Below, in pieces: positions 1 to 11,030 of a stretch of DNA of 64,000 bases. A model generated the notes under the pieces. That model searched no databases. It was not told the DNA's origin and saw only the letters and a list, made by a program, of their open reading frames with translations. The position numbers and the translations under genes were made by a program. This DNA is from Russula earlei (taxonomy: Eukaryota; Basidiomycota; Agaricomycetes; Russulales; Russulaceae): contig JAGFNK010000056.1 of the NCBI GenBank assembly GCA_025769875.1, positions 62,001-126,000 on the forward strand. The letters run 5' to 3'. Numbering within the stretch: position 1 is the first letter of the stretch; every line of letters begins with the position of its first letter.

Positions 1-290
1 TGCGATAAGTGTTGATGAGGGTGTTCATCCATGGGGCAACGGTAGACTGAGAGGAGAGGAAGGGGCGAAGACGTTCGGGAACAAGTGGCCTCGCGTGTGA
101 AGCGATTGAATCGAGAGGAAGGAACCGATCTCTATTGCTCGGTTTCTCTACTTCTATATACACACATCCGAGTACACAGCCTCACGTCTCGCCGTCCACC
201 ACCCACGGCTTGGACTACGGGCCAGTAGTAGTGGTGTAAGGTATCTCGTCAGGCTACGAACGGATCGCCTGAGGCGGATCGCAGTATTGG
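1..290 (+). repeat. CHAT-family upstream repeat (copy 1)
   Basis: The first part of this stretch (GCGATAAGTGTTGATGA and a later CCGATCTCTATTGCT block) recurs at about 7221-7370 upstream of CHAT2, and in inverted orientation at about 46510-46630 upstream of CHAT3. The next part, ending near 230, matches about 7555-7630. It is therefore the 5' flank that travels with each CHAT gene and probably holds promoter or 5' leader sequence. In CHAT2 this homology runs directly into the gene leader. In CHAT1 it is interrupted from about 230 to about 1105 by unrelated sequence that includes the inverted-repeat element at 465-890. Confidence 0.6.
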
Positions 291-464
291 CCCATGCCTA
301 CCTTGCCCTCACGCTTCCCGCTCGTGCTATATCGTTTTCGGTCAGTTCATTCTTCCTGTTTTTGTTTAGGCTTGCTTGCGCCCCTGTTCTCGACCACGCG
401 CGCTCGTATCTTACGTTTAGTTTCATTACATTACCTTAGCTTTCCACTCGTCACTGGAATCATG

Positions 465-890
465 TATACTATCACCTATGGGGAACTCGCCATTCCACGA
501 CCATCTCGCCAATTTCATTTTTCCCTGTATCTGCTCGAACAACCCCATTTAAAACTTTGTAGTTATACTATTGAGTGCCATTAATGTCATTCTAGCAAAG
601 AAAAAATGGAGGTCCATTGAGTGGTTTTCGAGTAGTGTTTTGGCTGGGGTCACACCTGCATCACGCTTTCTGTCATGGCGGAGTGCGGAGTTTGATTCCA
701 GCTGGGTGATCACCGTCGGAGGAGTCTGGGTCACTGCTGTCACCTAATCAAATTGCCTTTGTAAATACACGGGAATGTTTCATCCCGGGCGGACTTTAAT
801 TTGGCATGTGTTACATGTCCGTTACTTTCGTGACATTTGTGACTGGCGAGATGGTCGTGGAATGGCGAGTTCCCCATAGGTGATAGTATA
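465..890. mobile_element. MITE-like element with 47-bp perfect terminal inverted repeats
   Basis: Bases 465-511 are the exact reverse complement of 844-890 (47 of 47 positions by eye). The outer ends are TATACTATCACC and GGTGATAGTATA. Homology between the arms stops abruptly inside. The 332-bp interior has no convincing coding sequence. The terminal TATA is compatible with a TA target duplication, as in Tc1/mariner-type elements, but its palindromic nature hides the exact end. The element lies inside sequence that interrupts the CHAT1 upstream region relative to CHAT2. A non-autonomous DNA transposon is the simplest reading. A plain hairpin repeat is the alternative. Confidence 0.6.
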
Positions 891-1582
891 ACCTTGACCC
901 TTACCTCGGAAATCTCACCCAATACTTATGCCACCTTCGAAGTAGTCCCGAACGTCCGCACGCACGCACGCCATCGCTGTCCCACTCGCTCGCGCTCGCT
1001 TTAGCATTCTCCTTGCCCCATATTTCTTCTCTTCCCATTCGTCTACCCTTCCCCTCGAGCGACTGCCCATCCTTAACGCAGCCAACTGTACACAAACCCC
1101 GATCTATGCAGTGGGCCAGCACATTCGACGGCCACGATCACAAGTCTTCCGGGCCCAGGCCTCACGCGCGCCCTCACAAATCGTTCGAACCCTTCTTCTA
1201 GATCTTGTATCTCATTGTCACTGCACACCACTCCTCGTACATTCAAAGCATCAGGTCTAGCCTGTAATACCAGTAAGCATCATATCCTAGGGTTCGGCGT
1301 CCTTGTGCGAAATCGAAAGCGTGCTAAAAGGGTATCTTGCCTCAGCCCTAGCCCATCATTGCCACAGCGTCTCCTCTTGAGTTCAAGTCTCAAAACCTCT
1401 GACATCCCGCTCATTTTTGCGTCTACGTCCTCCCGTGCGGATAACAACGGTACATTCGCACTGACATCTAAACCACGCCATCTACATAGACTTGATCATC
1501 ACATCCCTTTTCTTCAAATAGCCAGCGCCGTGTCATCGCTACCTAATCTGAGCCTTGGCGTGAGTGCGTTCAAGTCCTGGCA

Positions 1583-4532
1583 ATGGCACGAGACGAGTAT
1601 CATAAGTTAAATACACACCAAGACGATCTCGAACAAGACATCCTTCTTTACACCGAGGCGATATTCGTTTCCTGGGATCAAACAATCGTTCAGACATTCT
1701 TTCAAATTGCGCTCGCCCTTTCTCTTCGCTCCCGTGAGTCCAGGCAGCCCGAGGATGTCAACTGGTCCATTAGGTATCTTCGTTATCTCTATGACCAACC
1801 ACTTGACGCCTTCGACCTCCCACACAATATTATCACAGCAACTCTTGTAAACGAGTTCGCATTCAAGATCGAGTTGGATCCCGGAAATGTCATTTCGGAC
1901 ATCGAGGAGATGGCGAATCTCTGTCACGAGCTTCTCAACACTGACATCTCGGAAGCCATACAAACAATTGCCTTCGAGACCTTTGCTAACTCTCTTTTTG
2001 CAACACAATCCCTACGGATAAATATATCACCACCACCCTCTGAGAAAGTCATTGAATGTCTCAGGGAAGCGAGCATATGTCTACCAGATTTGCATCTAGT
2101 ATCCCTCGTGCTCGCTGTGTCTCTCTTCACGCGTTTCCGGATAAGTTTGTTGAATGACGACTACGAAGAGGGAATGGCCCTCGTCGACAAAATCATTGCC
2201 TTCCGTGGGCCAGGAGATAGGCCAAGCGAATTCCAGGGACCCGCGTTGCAATTGGTTGCGTTGTTTGCAAAGGCCCAATCACATAAATGTGGGAAAATGG
2301 AGTATATCGAGAAGGAGATCTTCCGCTTTCGAAGCTTGCTTGCTGGGGCTTCTCTGGATGATCCCGTTCGTCATGTCGTCATCGAAGAGCTCGCTAAACT
2401 TCAGAGGCAGCGTGATGATCGTGATTTCGGTGTCGTTCGAAGTTTGGATCCTACCGATTCATCACCTCCGATCCCTCCATTTCGGGAGCTGATTGCGTCC
2501 CTCTCCCAGTCGGGCGGTACTAGTCGCGGATCTACCCTGATGACGATGGAAGACCAACATTTCGACGCGCTCCACTCATACTTTCGTATCACCGATATGG
2601 CGGATATTAAAGAGGCCATCAATTATTTTCGACTTGCCCTTCCCTCTTTTCATCCTGGTACTGCCATTGCAACCCTTACCACCATCGCCCTCGCCAACGC
2701 CCTCTACAAGGCCTTCTCATGCACCAATAACATCGACTACCTCAACGAGTCAATTTCCGTTCTTCAACATTCCCTCACCATCACGGTTGAATCGTTCAGC
2801 CAATTCTTGCAGGCTCGAATGCTTATTACATCCCTATTTGCTCGCTTCAACCTTCTCCACAACGAAGATGACGTGAACGAAATGATGCAGCTCTTCCATG
2901 TGGCGGTCAACAATAAACACGTGAAGACACCTGACAGGTTTAATATGTCATGCAAATGGGCGAAAATTGCGCGCCGCTCCAGACATCCCTGCACCTCAAC
3001 TGCGTATGACTGTGCCATCTCGTTGATGCGTGACACTCTCACATTTACACCAACCCTCTTTACACAGCATTTCCAACTTGCTGCGGTCTCAAATGAAGAC
3101 AGGGTACTACCACTGGACTACGCATCTCATCTGGCTCAAATAGGTCGATTCGATCAGGCTATCGAGACTCTGGAACAAGGAAGGGCGTTACTCTGGTCAG
3201 AGATGCGAGGCCTTCGTGCTTCATTGGATCAACTCCGCGCAGCCAACTCTCAATTAGCAGACAACCTCGTTGTTGTCAATAGGGATCTTGAGATGCTCAC
3301 CCTGACTGACTCATCAAACACCGATGATGATGTTGGAGATGGGATGAATCAAATTGGTCTTCTCCTGTTGAAGCAACGGAAGCTTGTGGACGATCGTGTC
3401 AAGCTTATTGCTCAAGTCCGATCCCTGCCTGGATTTGAGTCCTTCTTGAAGGCACCTTCCTTCGAGGTTCTCATTTCAGCTGCATCGCGGGGGCCAGTAA
3501 TCGTCATCAATCATTCCAAGTGGCGTTCCGACATCCTTATCCTTCTCCACAATGCCCTACCTTCCGTTATTCCTACCTCCGACGATTTCTACCACAGTGC
3601 AATAAGGCTCAGGGATCGGCTCATGAAATGCCGATCCTCCAGAGAGCATGGTCTTGACTCAAAGCAATACGAGCACGATCTACGCTCCGTACTTGTGGGC
3701 CTGTATGATCTTGTCGGCCGGCCAGTTATCGAAAGATTGCGGTCCTTGAATGTACCTGAACAATCCAGAATTTGGTGGTGTCCGACATCCGTGTTCTGTT
3801 CTCTTCCCCTGCACGCGATGGGTCCAATTCCATCAGACGATGGCGTGAAGCGTCATTTTTTGGATCTGTATATTTCATCATATACCCCGTCATTATCTGC
3901 ACTCATCGAATCCCGAAAAGTCAGCGAGCGATCATTTGAAACGCCTTCGATCCTTCTTGTGGCACAACCCGATCAGTCTCTGTACGAGGCGTTCCCAGAG
4001 ATCTGGGCCATGAAACGGCTCAATACGAAGGTAACAACACTTATGTCAAGCAAGGCAACACCGTCTGCTGTTACAGAGAGCCTTCGAGAGCATCGATTTT
4101 CGCATTTCGTCTGTCATGGAAAGCTAGTATACGGGAAGCCATTTGAAACTTCCTTCCTGCTTCATGGTGGCGAGCGTCTCACGTTACTTGACCTCATTCG
4201 ATCGCAACTTCCCGCTGCCGAGTTTGCATTCCTCTCGGCATGTCATACCGCAGAGATGACAGAAGGAAGTATCGCTGACGAGGCGCTGCACCTTACGGCG
4301 GCGATGCAATACTGTGGTTTTCGAAGTGTAGTGGGGACAATGTGGGGGATGGCTGATGCCGACTGGACCAGATCTAGTTGATCGTTTCTACAAGTCTATG
4401 TTCTCGGACAAACAAGCGGGGACGGCGTATTACGAGAGATCTGCAAGGGCACTCCGGGATGCGGTGCGGCGACTAAGGAAGAATCGGGTCCCCTTGGAAC
4501 GATGGGTGAACTTTGTCCATTATGGTGCGTGA
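1583..4532 (+). CDS. TPR-CHAT caspase-like protein, copy 1 (one frameshift near 4361)
   Basis: About 980-residue member of the local TPR-CHAT family. The N-terminal two thirds is helical repeat sequence resembling degenerate TPRs (for example AIETLEQGRALLWSEMRG). The C-terminal third is a CHAT domain, a clan CD caspase-like peptidase. The expected active-site motifs are intact: HFVCHG (histidine) and LSACHTAE (cysteine). The start ATGGCACGAGAC is conserved in copies 2, 3 and 6. The frame breaks near 4361, where GATGCCGACTGG has one base more than the paralogs, giving a premature stop at 4379-4381. Reading on in the shifted frame restores the family ending FVHYGA to 4532. The frameshift would remove only the last 50 or so residues. 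It may be a real lesion or an assembly indel. Substrate and partner are unknown. Confidence 0.82.
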
Positions 4533-5599
4533 TTGGCAGTCGTCGGTTGGTGGATCGAGTTTATCATGGCGAAGTGTGTGTCATTAACTACAAGCGTAGG
4601 AGGATCGAAATAATATCTGTTGCATGGACGTCGGTTGACCAACATGTACGAGTCCAGAAAGTACCGCTCGCTTACACTCACGTCGATCGCAAGCAGAGCA
4701 TGGTATCCATTGTGGCCTTGTTGCTCCCGCCTGGCATTTCGTGTCTCTATCAAGCAGCTATCCACACGCTTTACCTCCTCTATCGGTAATTGAACCATTG
4801 TCTTTCCTTCCACCTACTCTCCTCCCGCAGTCGGTGTCACCAGCATCGCCGCCCCCCCTGTGATCCTCCGACCTCAAGAAAGGGAATAGCCTATCACTCT
4901 TCGTACGACGTCATGGCCCGTCTCCGTCGACTCGTACAATGCCGCCTTCTCCACTCCCCAGCATCTTGTCCTTTCATTCTTTGGAGTTTCAGTTTCTCAA
5001 ATCCCCAATCGCACCTTTTATCATTCACTCACATATGCCTCACTCGCCCCAGTTGCCGTTCATCGTGTTCTCGCCTATCATCGAATCCCTTTCACCGCTC
5101 CATCGTGTCCCGGTCGTCCCGGTCGTCCCACCCTTCGGTGGTTGCCTTTCACGACGTACACAAACCCTGTCTGCCCACGTCACCGCCGGCAGAGGCGAGG
5201 GCTCGTTGCTCTGACGCACCATATTGCCCATCTTGCCGAGCATCGCCCAATCTCGCCCGCCCTCGTTCGTACTGCCTGCACCTTTGTTCCGATCTCTCGT
5301 TCTCGATTCCTGCCTGCCTCATTACGATACGTTTGTGACGTCGTGGCCGTTAGACTTTCATTAGGTTTCCTCATGGCTATCCGACATCTTGTACTCTTTC
5401 GCTTGATCACGATACCCGCATAGCTATGATTCTCGCCTGATTAGTGTTACCGTACAGTCCTTCTTGTCGCGTGCTCACAAGTATTTAAGTTAGTTGTCCT
5501 CAGACTCAAAAGAACAGAACAACTTGTCCCCCACGAAATCGGTGTGATCCCAAGTATTTCAAATTGCAGCCTTCTTGCTTGATCTTTGTTTCGTTCCCC
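4533..5599. other. intergenic region between CHAT1 and Ppo relic
   Basis: About 1 kb between two convergent units. The open frames here (for example 4790-5338) are Ser/Pro/Arg-rich with no recognisable domain. Their composition follows the pyrimidine-rich plus strand, so I see no supportable gene. Confidence 0.5.
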
Positions 5600-6790
5600 C
5601 TCTGTCCCCCCTGACCTGTCGTACAAGCTCAGCACGCGCGGTCTTGGCTTGCTACAGTCATACTTGGATAGAATGATCGAAGGAATCACGGACACCAAAC
5701 TCCAATTGTTACCTTGGCGAGTGAGGCCCAGCATGCGGCCAAAGCAAATCGGAAAAGATTGCACTTCCGGACTAAGGACAGTTGAAGAGCGGCGCAGTCT
5801 GGAAATTCCGCTCGTCCTGATCGGCGAGCTTCTTTACACGGTGGGGATCCTCGAAATGGATATCATCGGGATCGGTCAAGGGTGGCACGCTCGTTAGTGT
5901 CTACTTTGTTTGCAATGTACTACATATGATCATTGATAAATGAGGAAATGCAGTTGAAAGATCGTGGACGTACGTTGTGATTGCGGTTGAAGAGCACGAG
6001 CAACATGCCGACAGCGGTGGAAGCAGGAGAAGACGAGATTTGGCGAGTGTGTCAGGGAAAAGGAGCCCTCAGCCATCATGCACACGAGTCATGTTGAGTC
6101 TCTTCGTTGTTGCCATGCAGTGGTGCAAGGTCAACATACGAAGACGTCTCGTTGACGTTCATGTCTGTGTGAGACGAGACGTGAGGAAGACACTTTCCGA
6201 CAAAGTAGGTTAGCACAGCGTGCGTCCTCAGGAAAAGTAATTGAACTCACGTATCGATGGACAAGCGCTGCTGTTGAAAACATCATGCTAGACAACCCAG
6301 CTGGGTGCCTGAAAACCGATGCCAGGACCAACGGAAGCCTCGACCTTTCCACGCTTGAGGAGAGTGTCAAACACAGGGATAGAGTCAGGGATCATGTTGC
6401 GTTGAGTGGGAGGGATGCGTCTGCTGCATGACTGCGCTCGTACGGTTCGTGAGTCTTGCCTATGTTGGGATCGCAGACATTGTCATCTGGCCTGGGGTAC
6501 GTTTTTGGGGCGCGAGGTACGTCGGCGGAGGATGGGAGGGGTCGCCATGAACTGGGTTTGGCGGAACATGATGTCAGGATGAAGCAAAGAGTGGGCGCAT
6601 GCAACGCAGAGATAGTGACGAAGGGAGTTATTCTGGAGATCGTGAACTTTGTCCTTGAGAGATGCGACGATGAGTTTGAGCTGCGCTGCGACGTCACGGT
6701 GGCGCGCATGAGCATATACGACTCCATCTGGCGGGTCGAAGGAGAAATGTTTCCGAGAAAGAGGTCTCTCCTGGGCTTCGAGTGATTGGC
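5600..6790 (-). pseudogene. decayed N-terminal fragment of a Ppo-type fatty-acid dioxygenase
   Basis: Minus-strand pieces match successive exons of the intact dioxygenase at 37241-41871. KDKVHDLQN lies near 6640, NVCDPNIGKTHEPYERS near 6450, HPAGLSSMMFS near 6290, LLVLFNRNHN near 5985, and a VKKLADQDE-like stretch near 5830. They appear in several frames with in-frame stops. Only the N-terminal half of the peroxidase domain is represented. The YRWH motif and the whole P450-like half are absent. Order and orientation are those of an ordinary gene, so this is a decayed duplicate. It lies tail to tail with CHAT1 and head to head with CHAT2, the same geometry as the right-hand units. Confidence 0.8.
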
Positions 6791-6899
6791 CATGAGAGCG
6801 AGGACGCCTTGAATACATGTTATGTGCAGTCAATATCGTATTTGGCATGTAAGCAGTAAGGGGGCCAGTCATGCCAATGGTCGGAATGTAGATACGAAA

Positions 6900-8063
6900 T
6901 AAGATAAAGAGGGTCGGCAGTGTCGAAAAATGACGTTGCGAGTCGAAAGTTCAGTACGCCGTGGTCAGTCAGGCGGGTTGGGGCGCAGAAGGTCAACAGG
7001 CAAGGGGAAGCGTTCCCGGTTCCCGACCGTTTCCAGACGCCTACTGTCCCCTGTCACTTCGATGGTCATTATGAAATCGTTCAACGTCCTGTGCTTATCT
7101 CGCTCTCGCCCTATCATCTGTCCTTTCCTTTGCCTCATTCGCTCTCTGACCCAGCCCTTTGCCTTGGGCCTTCCGGTGCAGTGTCACTAACCAATATTGT
7201 ATGTCGGTCATATGCCGATGGATGCGATAAGTGTTGATGAAGACGTTCGTCAAAGGGTAGATTGGGAGGGGGAAGTGGTAGGGGAAGGGCGAGAACGCCC
7301 GAGAACGAGGGAGGACCGTGGCCGCGCGGGCGAAGCAATAGGAACCGATCTCTATTGCTATGTGGTATTATTGTTCTTGAAGGTGAGAATATGCTTATTT
7401 ACATGGAGGAGGTATGTTGCATCCAGACTTGGAGATCTGCTCGGGCCGCTCCTTGAGGGAAGGTATGACGACAGCTCAGCTGTGCTGTCAGGACATTACA
7501 ACGCAGACAGAGTAGGATGTATGTGGGCAACACTTATTGGGTCCACGCATCACCACCTACAATCGCCACCGCCACGTACACTGCCTCACCTCACACATCT
7601 CGCCGTCCGCCGCCCACAGGCCAGCAGCAGTGGGGCGGCTGCACATTCGACGGCTAGCCGAACGTCTTCCCCGGGCTTTGCGCGCGTCCTCACAAATCGA
7701 TCGAACCCATCTAGATTCTGTACACTTGTACTCATTGTCACTGCACACCACTCCTCGTGCATTCAAAGCTTCAGGCGTCGTCTGTAATACTAGTAAGCGT
7801 CATCCCCATCGTTTCAGCGTCCTTGTGCCAAATCGAAAACTTGCTAAAAAGTATTTGGCTCTTCCCTAGCCCATCATTGCACGTCCCCTCTCAAGTTCAC
7901 CGGCATGTCTCAAAACCTCTGATATTTCGCACCCTTTGCGTCTACATCCTACCTTGCGGACGACACGGCATATTGGCACTGACGTACTCCACGCCTTCTC
8001 CGTAGACTTGATCATCACGTCTCTAATCTGAGACCTGACGTGCTTTGTATTCAAGTCCTGGCA
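6900..8063. promoter_or_regulatory. divergent upstream region between Ppo relic and CHAT2
   Basis: About 1.1 kb separates the minus-strand Ppo relic from plus-strand CHAT2. Its left part (6900-7200) is the inverted counterpart of about 46660-46930, which lies between CHAT3 and the second Ppo copy. Shared blocks include the GACCTTCTGCGCC stretch with the adjoining pyrimidine-rich tract. Its right part matches the CHAT1 leader. Conservation between units suggests a shared, possibly bidirectional, promoter. I could not locate individual promoter elements with confidence. Confidence 0.5.
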
Positions 8064-11030
8064 ATGGCACGAGGTGATTTCCATACGTTAAATAGACAAC
8101 AAAACCATCACGATCAGGACATCCTTCGCTATACTGAGGCGATATTCGTTCCCTGGGATCAAAGACCCCTGACGATCGTTCAGGCGTTCCTTCAAATTGC
8201 GCTCGCCCTTTCTCTTCGCTCCCGTGAGTCCAGGCAGTCCGAGGACGTCAGCTTGTGCATTAGGTATCTTCGTTGTCTCTATGAGCAACCACTTGACGCC
8301 TTTGACATCCCACACAATACTATCACAGCAGCTCTTGTAGCTCAGTTCGCATTCAAGATCGAGTTGGATCCGGGAAATGCCATTTCGGACATCGAGGAGA
8401 TGGCAAACCTTTGTCACGAGCTTCTCAACTCTGACATCTCGAAAACCATACTAGCAACTGTCTTCGAAAACTTTGCGAACTCTCTTGTTGCGACACGATC
8501 TCTACGGAGACACCTATCACCATCACCTTCTGAGAAAGTGATTGAATGCCTCAGGGACGCCAGCGTATGTCTACCGGATTTGCATCGAGTATCCATCGTG
8601 CTCGCTATGTCTCTCCTTACACGGTTCGAGATAACTTTATTGAACGACGAGTACGAAGAGGGAATGGCCATCGTCGACAAAATCATTGCCTTCCGTGGGC
8701 CAGGAGATAGGCCAAGCGAATTCCAAGGACCCGCGTTGCAATTGGTTGCGTTGTTTGCAATGGCCGAATCACATAAATGTGGGAAAGTAGAGTATCGCGA
8801 GAAGGCGATTTACCGCTTTCGAACCTTGCTTGCTGGCGCTTCCCCGGAAGATCCCGTCCGTGCTGTCATCATCTACTGTCTTACTTTCCTTCGGGGGTTG
8901 CGTGATGACAGTGATTTCGGTGTTGTTCGAAGCGTGGATTTCACCCATTCATCACGTCCAATCCCTCCATTTCGAGAGCTGAGTGCGTCCCTCTCCCAGT
9001 CGGGCAGTACTAGTCGCGGATCTGCCTTGATGGCGATGAAAGACCAACATTTCGACGCGCTCTACCCATACCTTCGTATCACCGATATGGCGGATATTAA
9101 AGAGGCAATCAATTATTTTCGACTTGCCCTTCCCTCTTTTCATCCTGGTACTGCCATTGCAACCTTTACTGCCCTCGCCCTTGCCAACGCCCTCTACAAG
9201 GCCTTCTCATGCACCAATAACATCGACTACCTCAACGAGTCAATTTCCGTTCTTCAACATTCTCTTACCATCACGGTTGAATCGTTCCTCCAATTCTTGC
9301 AGGCTCGAATGCTTATCGCATCCCTATCTTCCCGCTTCAACCTTCTCCGCAATGAAGAGGACTTGGACGAAATCATGCAAGTATTCCATGTGGCGGTCAA
9401 CAATAAACATGTGAAGACACCTGACAGGTTCGATCTATCATGCAAATGGGCGAAGATTGCACGCCGCGTCAGACACCCCTGCACCTCAACTGCGTATGAT
9501 TGTGCCATCTCGTTGATGCATGACACTCTCACATTCACACCAACCCTCTATACACAGCATTCCCGACTTGCCGCCGTCCCAAATGAAGGCAGGATACTAC
9601 CACTGGACTACGCATCTCATCTAGTCCGATCAGGTCGATTCGATCAGGCTATCGAGACCTTGGAACGAGGAAGAGCCTTACTCTGGTCAGAGATGCGAGG
9701 CTTTCGTACTTCAATGGATCAACTCCGCGCAGCCGACTCTCGATTAGCAGACAAACTCGCTGTCGTCAACAGGGATCTTGAAATGCTCACCCTGACGGAC
9801 TTATCAAACACCGACGGTGATAGTGGAGATGGACTCGAGGGGATGGATCAAATTGGTCTTCTCCTGTTGAAGCAACGAAAGCTTTTGGACGATCGTGGCA
9901 AGCTTACTTCTCGAGTCCGATCTATGCCCGGATTTGAGTCCTTCTTGAAGGCGCCTTCCTTCAACAATCTCATTTCAGCTGCATCGCGAGGGCCAGTAAT
10001 CGTCATCAATCATTCCGAGTGGCGTTCCGACATCATCATCCTTCACCGTGGTTCGCCTCCTTCCCTTATCACTACCACCAACGATTTCTACCACCGCGCA
10101 ATAGAATTCAGGGATCGGCTCATCACTTGCAGAGTCGAGCATGGTCTCGACTCAAAGCGATACGAGCGTGTCCTATCCTCTGTACTTGGCGGCCTTTATG
10201 ATCTTGTCGGCCGGCCAGTTATCGAAAAGCTCCGGTCCCTGAATGTACCTGAACAATCCAGAGTTTGGTGGTGCCCAACATCCGTGTTCTGTTCTCTCCC
10301 TCTTCATGCGATGGGTCCAATTCCAATCCCATCAGGTGATGGTGCCAAACGGTATTTCTTCGATATATACATTCCGTCATATACCCCGTCACTGTCTGCA
10401 CTCATCGAATCGCGCAAACCCAGCGAAAAATCATTTGAAAAACCTTCGATCCTTCTTGTGGCACAACCTGATCAATCCCTACTTTCTGCGATCCCAGAGA
10501 TCTGGGAAGTAAACCGGCTCGATGCGCACGTAACAACGCTCATGTCGAGCAAGGCAACACCTTCTGGTGTGTTGGAGAGCCTCCAGGACCATCGGTTTTC
10601 GCACTTTGCATGCCATGGAAACCTAGAATATGGGAAGCCATTCGAAGCTTCGTTCCAGCTTCATAATGGCAAGCGTCTCACACTACTTGACCTCATTCGA
10701 TCCCCACTTCCTACTGCCGAGTTTGCATTCCTATCGGCTTGTCATACCGCAGAGTTGACAGAAGGAAGTATCGCTGACGAGGCGTTGCACCTTACGGCGG
10801 CGATGCAATACTGTGGATTCCGAAGCGTAGTTGGGACAATGTGGGGGATGGCTGATGATGATGGACCAGAATTGGTTAAACACTTCTACAAGTCGATGTT
10901 CTCGAGCAAACAAGAAGGGACACCGTACTACGAGAGATCTGCAAGGGCACTCCGGGATGCGGTGCGACGACTAAGGAAGAATCGGGTTTCCTTGGAGCGA
11001 TGGGTGAACTTTGTTCATTACGGCGCATGA
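8064..11030 (+). CDS. TPR-CHAT caspase-like protein, copy 2 (intact)
   Basis: Uninterrupted 988-residue ORF and, with copy 3, the best-preserved family member. Residues 1 to about 640 are helical, TPR-like. The CHAT domain occupies roughly the last 330 residues. The catalytic pair is visible as HFACHG (His851 by this start) and LSACHTAE (Cys893), 42 residues apart, as expected for caspase-fold CHAT peptidases. The family ending RWVNFVHYGA is present. ATG 8064 is chosen because MAR is conserved at this point in copies 1, 3 and 6. The frame stays open a little upstream (CIQVLA), and that stretch aligns with internal sequence of copy 4, so an upstream exon joined by splicing is possible. No signal peptide or membrane segment is visible, so a cytosolic location is inferred. 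In other organisms TPR-CHAT proteins act as triggered proteases; its substrate here is unknown. Confidence 0.88.
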   Translation: MARGDFHTLNRQQNHHDQDILRYTEAIFVPWDQRPLTIVQAFLQIALALSLRSRESRQSEDVSLCIRYLRCLYEQPLDAFDIPHNTITAALVAQFAFKIELDPGNAISDIEEMANLCHELLNSDISKTILATVFENFANSLVATRSLRRHLSPSPSEKVIECLRDASVCLPDLHRVSIVLAMSLLTRFEITLLNDEYEEGMAIVDKIIAFRGPGDRPSEFQGPALQLVALFAMAESHKCGKVEYREKAIYRFRTLLAGASPEDPVRAVIIYCLTFLRGLRDDSDFGVVRSVDFTHSSRPIPPFRELSASLSQSGSTSRGSALMAMKDQHFDALYPYLRITDMADIKEAINYFRLALPSFHPGTAIATFTALALANALYKAFSCTNNIDYLNESISVLQHSLTITVESFLQFLQARMLIASLSSRFNLLRNEEDLDEIMQVFHVAVNNKHVKTPDRFDLSCKWAKIARRVRHPCTSTAYDCAISLMHDTLTFTPTLYTQHSRLAAVPNEGRILPLDYASHLVRSGRFDQAIETLERGRALLWSEMRGFRTSMDQLRAADSRLADKLAVVNRDLEMLTLTDLSNTDGDSGDGLEGMDQIGLLLLKQRKLLDDRGKLTSRVRSMPGFESFLKAPSFNNLISAASRGPVIVINHSEWRSDIIILHRGSPPSLITTTNDFYHRAIEFRDRLITCRVEHGLDSKRYERVLSSVLGGLYDLVGRPVIEKLRSLNVPEQSRVWWCPTSVFCSLPLHAMGPIPIPSGDGAKRYFFDIYIPSYTPSLSALIESRKPSEKSFEKPSILLVAQPDQSLLSAIPEIWEVNRLDAHVTTLMSSKATPSGVLESLQDHRFSHFACHGNLEYGKPFEASFQLHNGKRLTLLDLIRSPLPTAEFAFLSACHTAELTEGSIADEALHLTAAMQYCGFRSVVGTMWGMADDDGPELVKHFYKSMFSSKQEGTPYYERSARALRDAVRRLRKNRVSLERWVNFVHYGA

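Noticed and set aside
4790..5338. 182-codon Ser/Cys/Arg-rich frame between CHAT1 and the Ppo relic
   Set aside because: Composition mirrors a pyrimidine-rich strand; no domain and no homologous frame in the other units.
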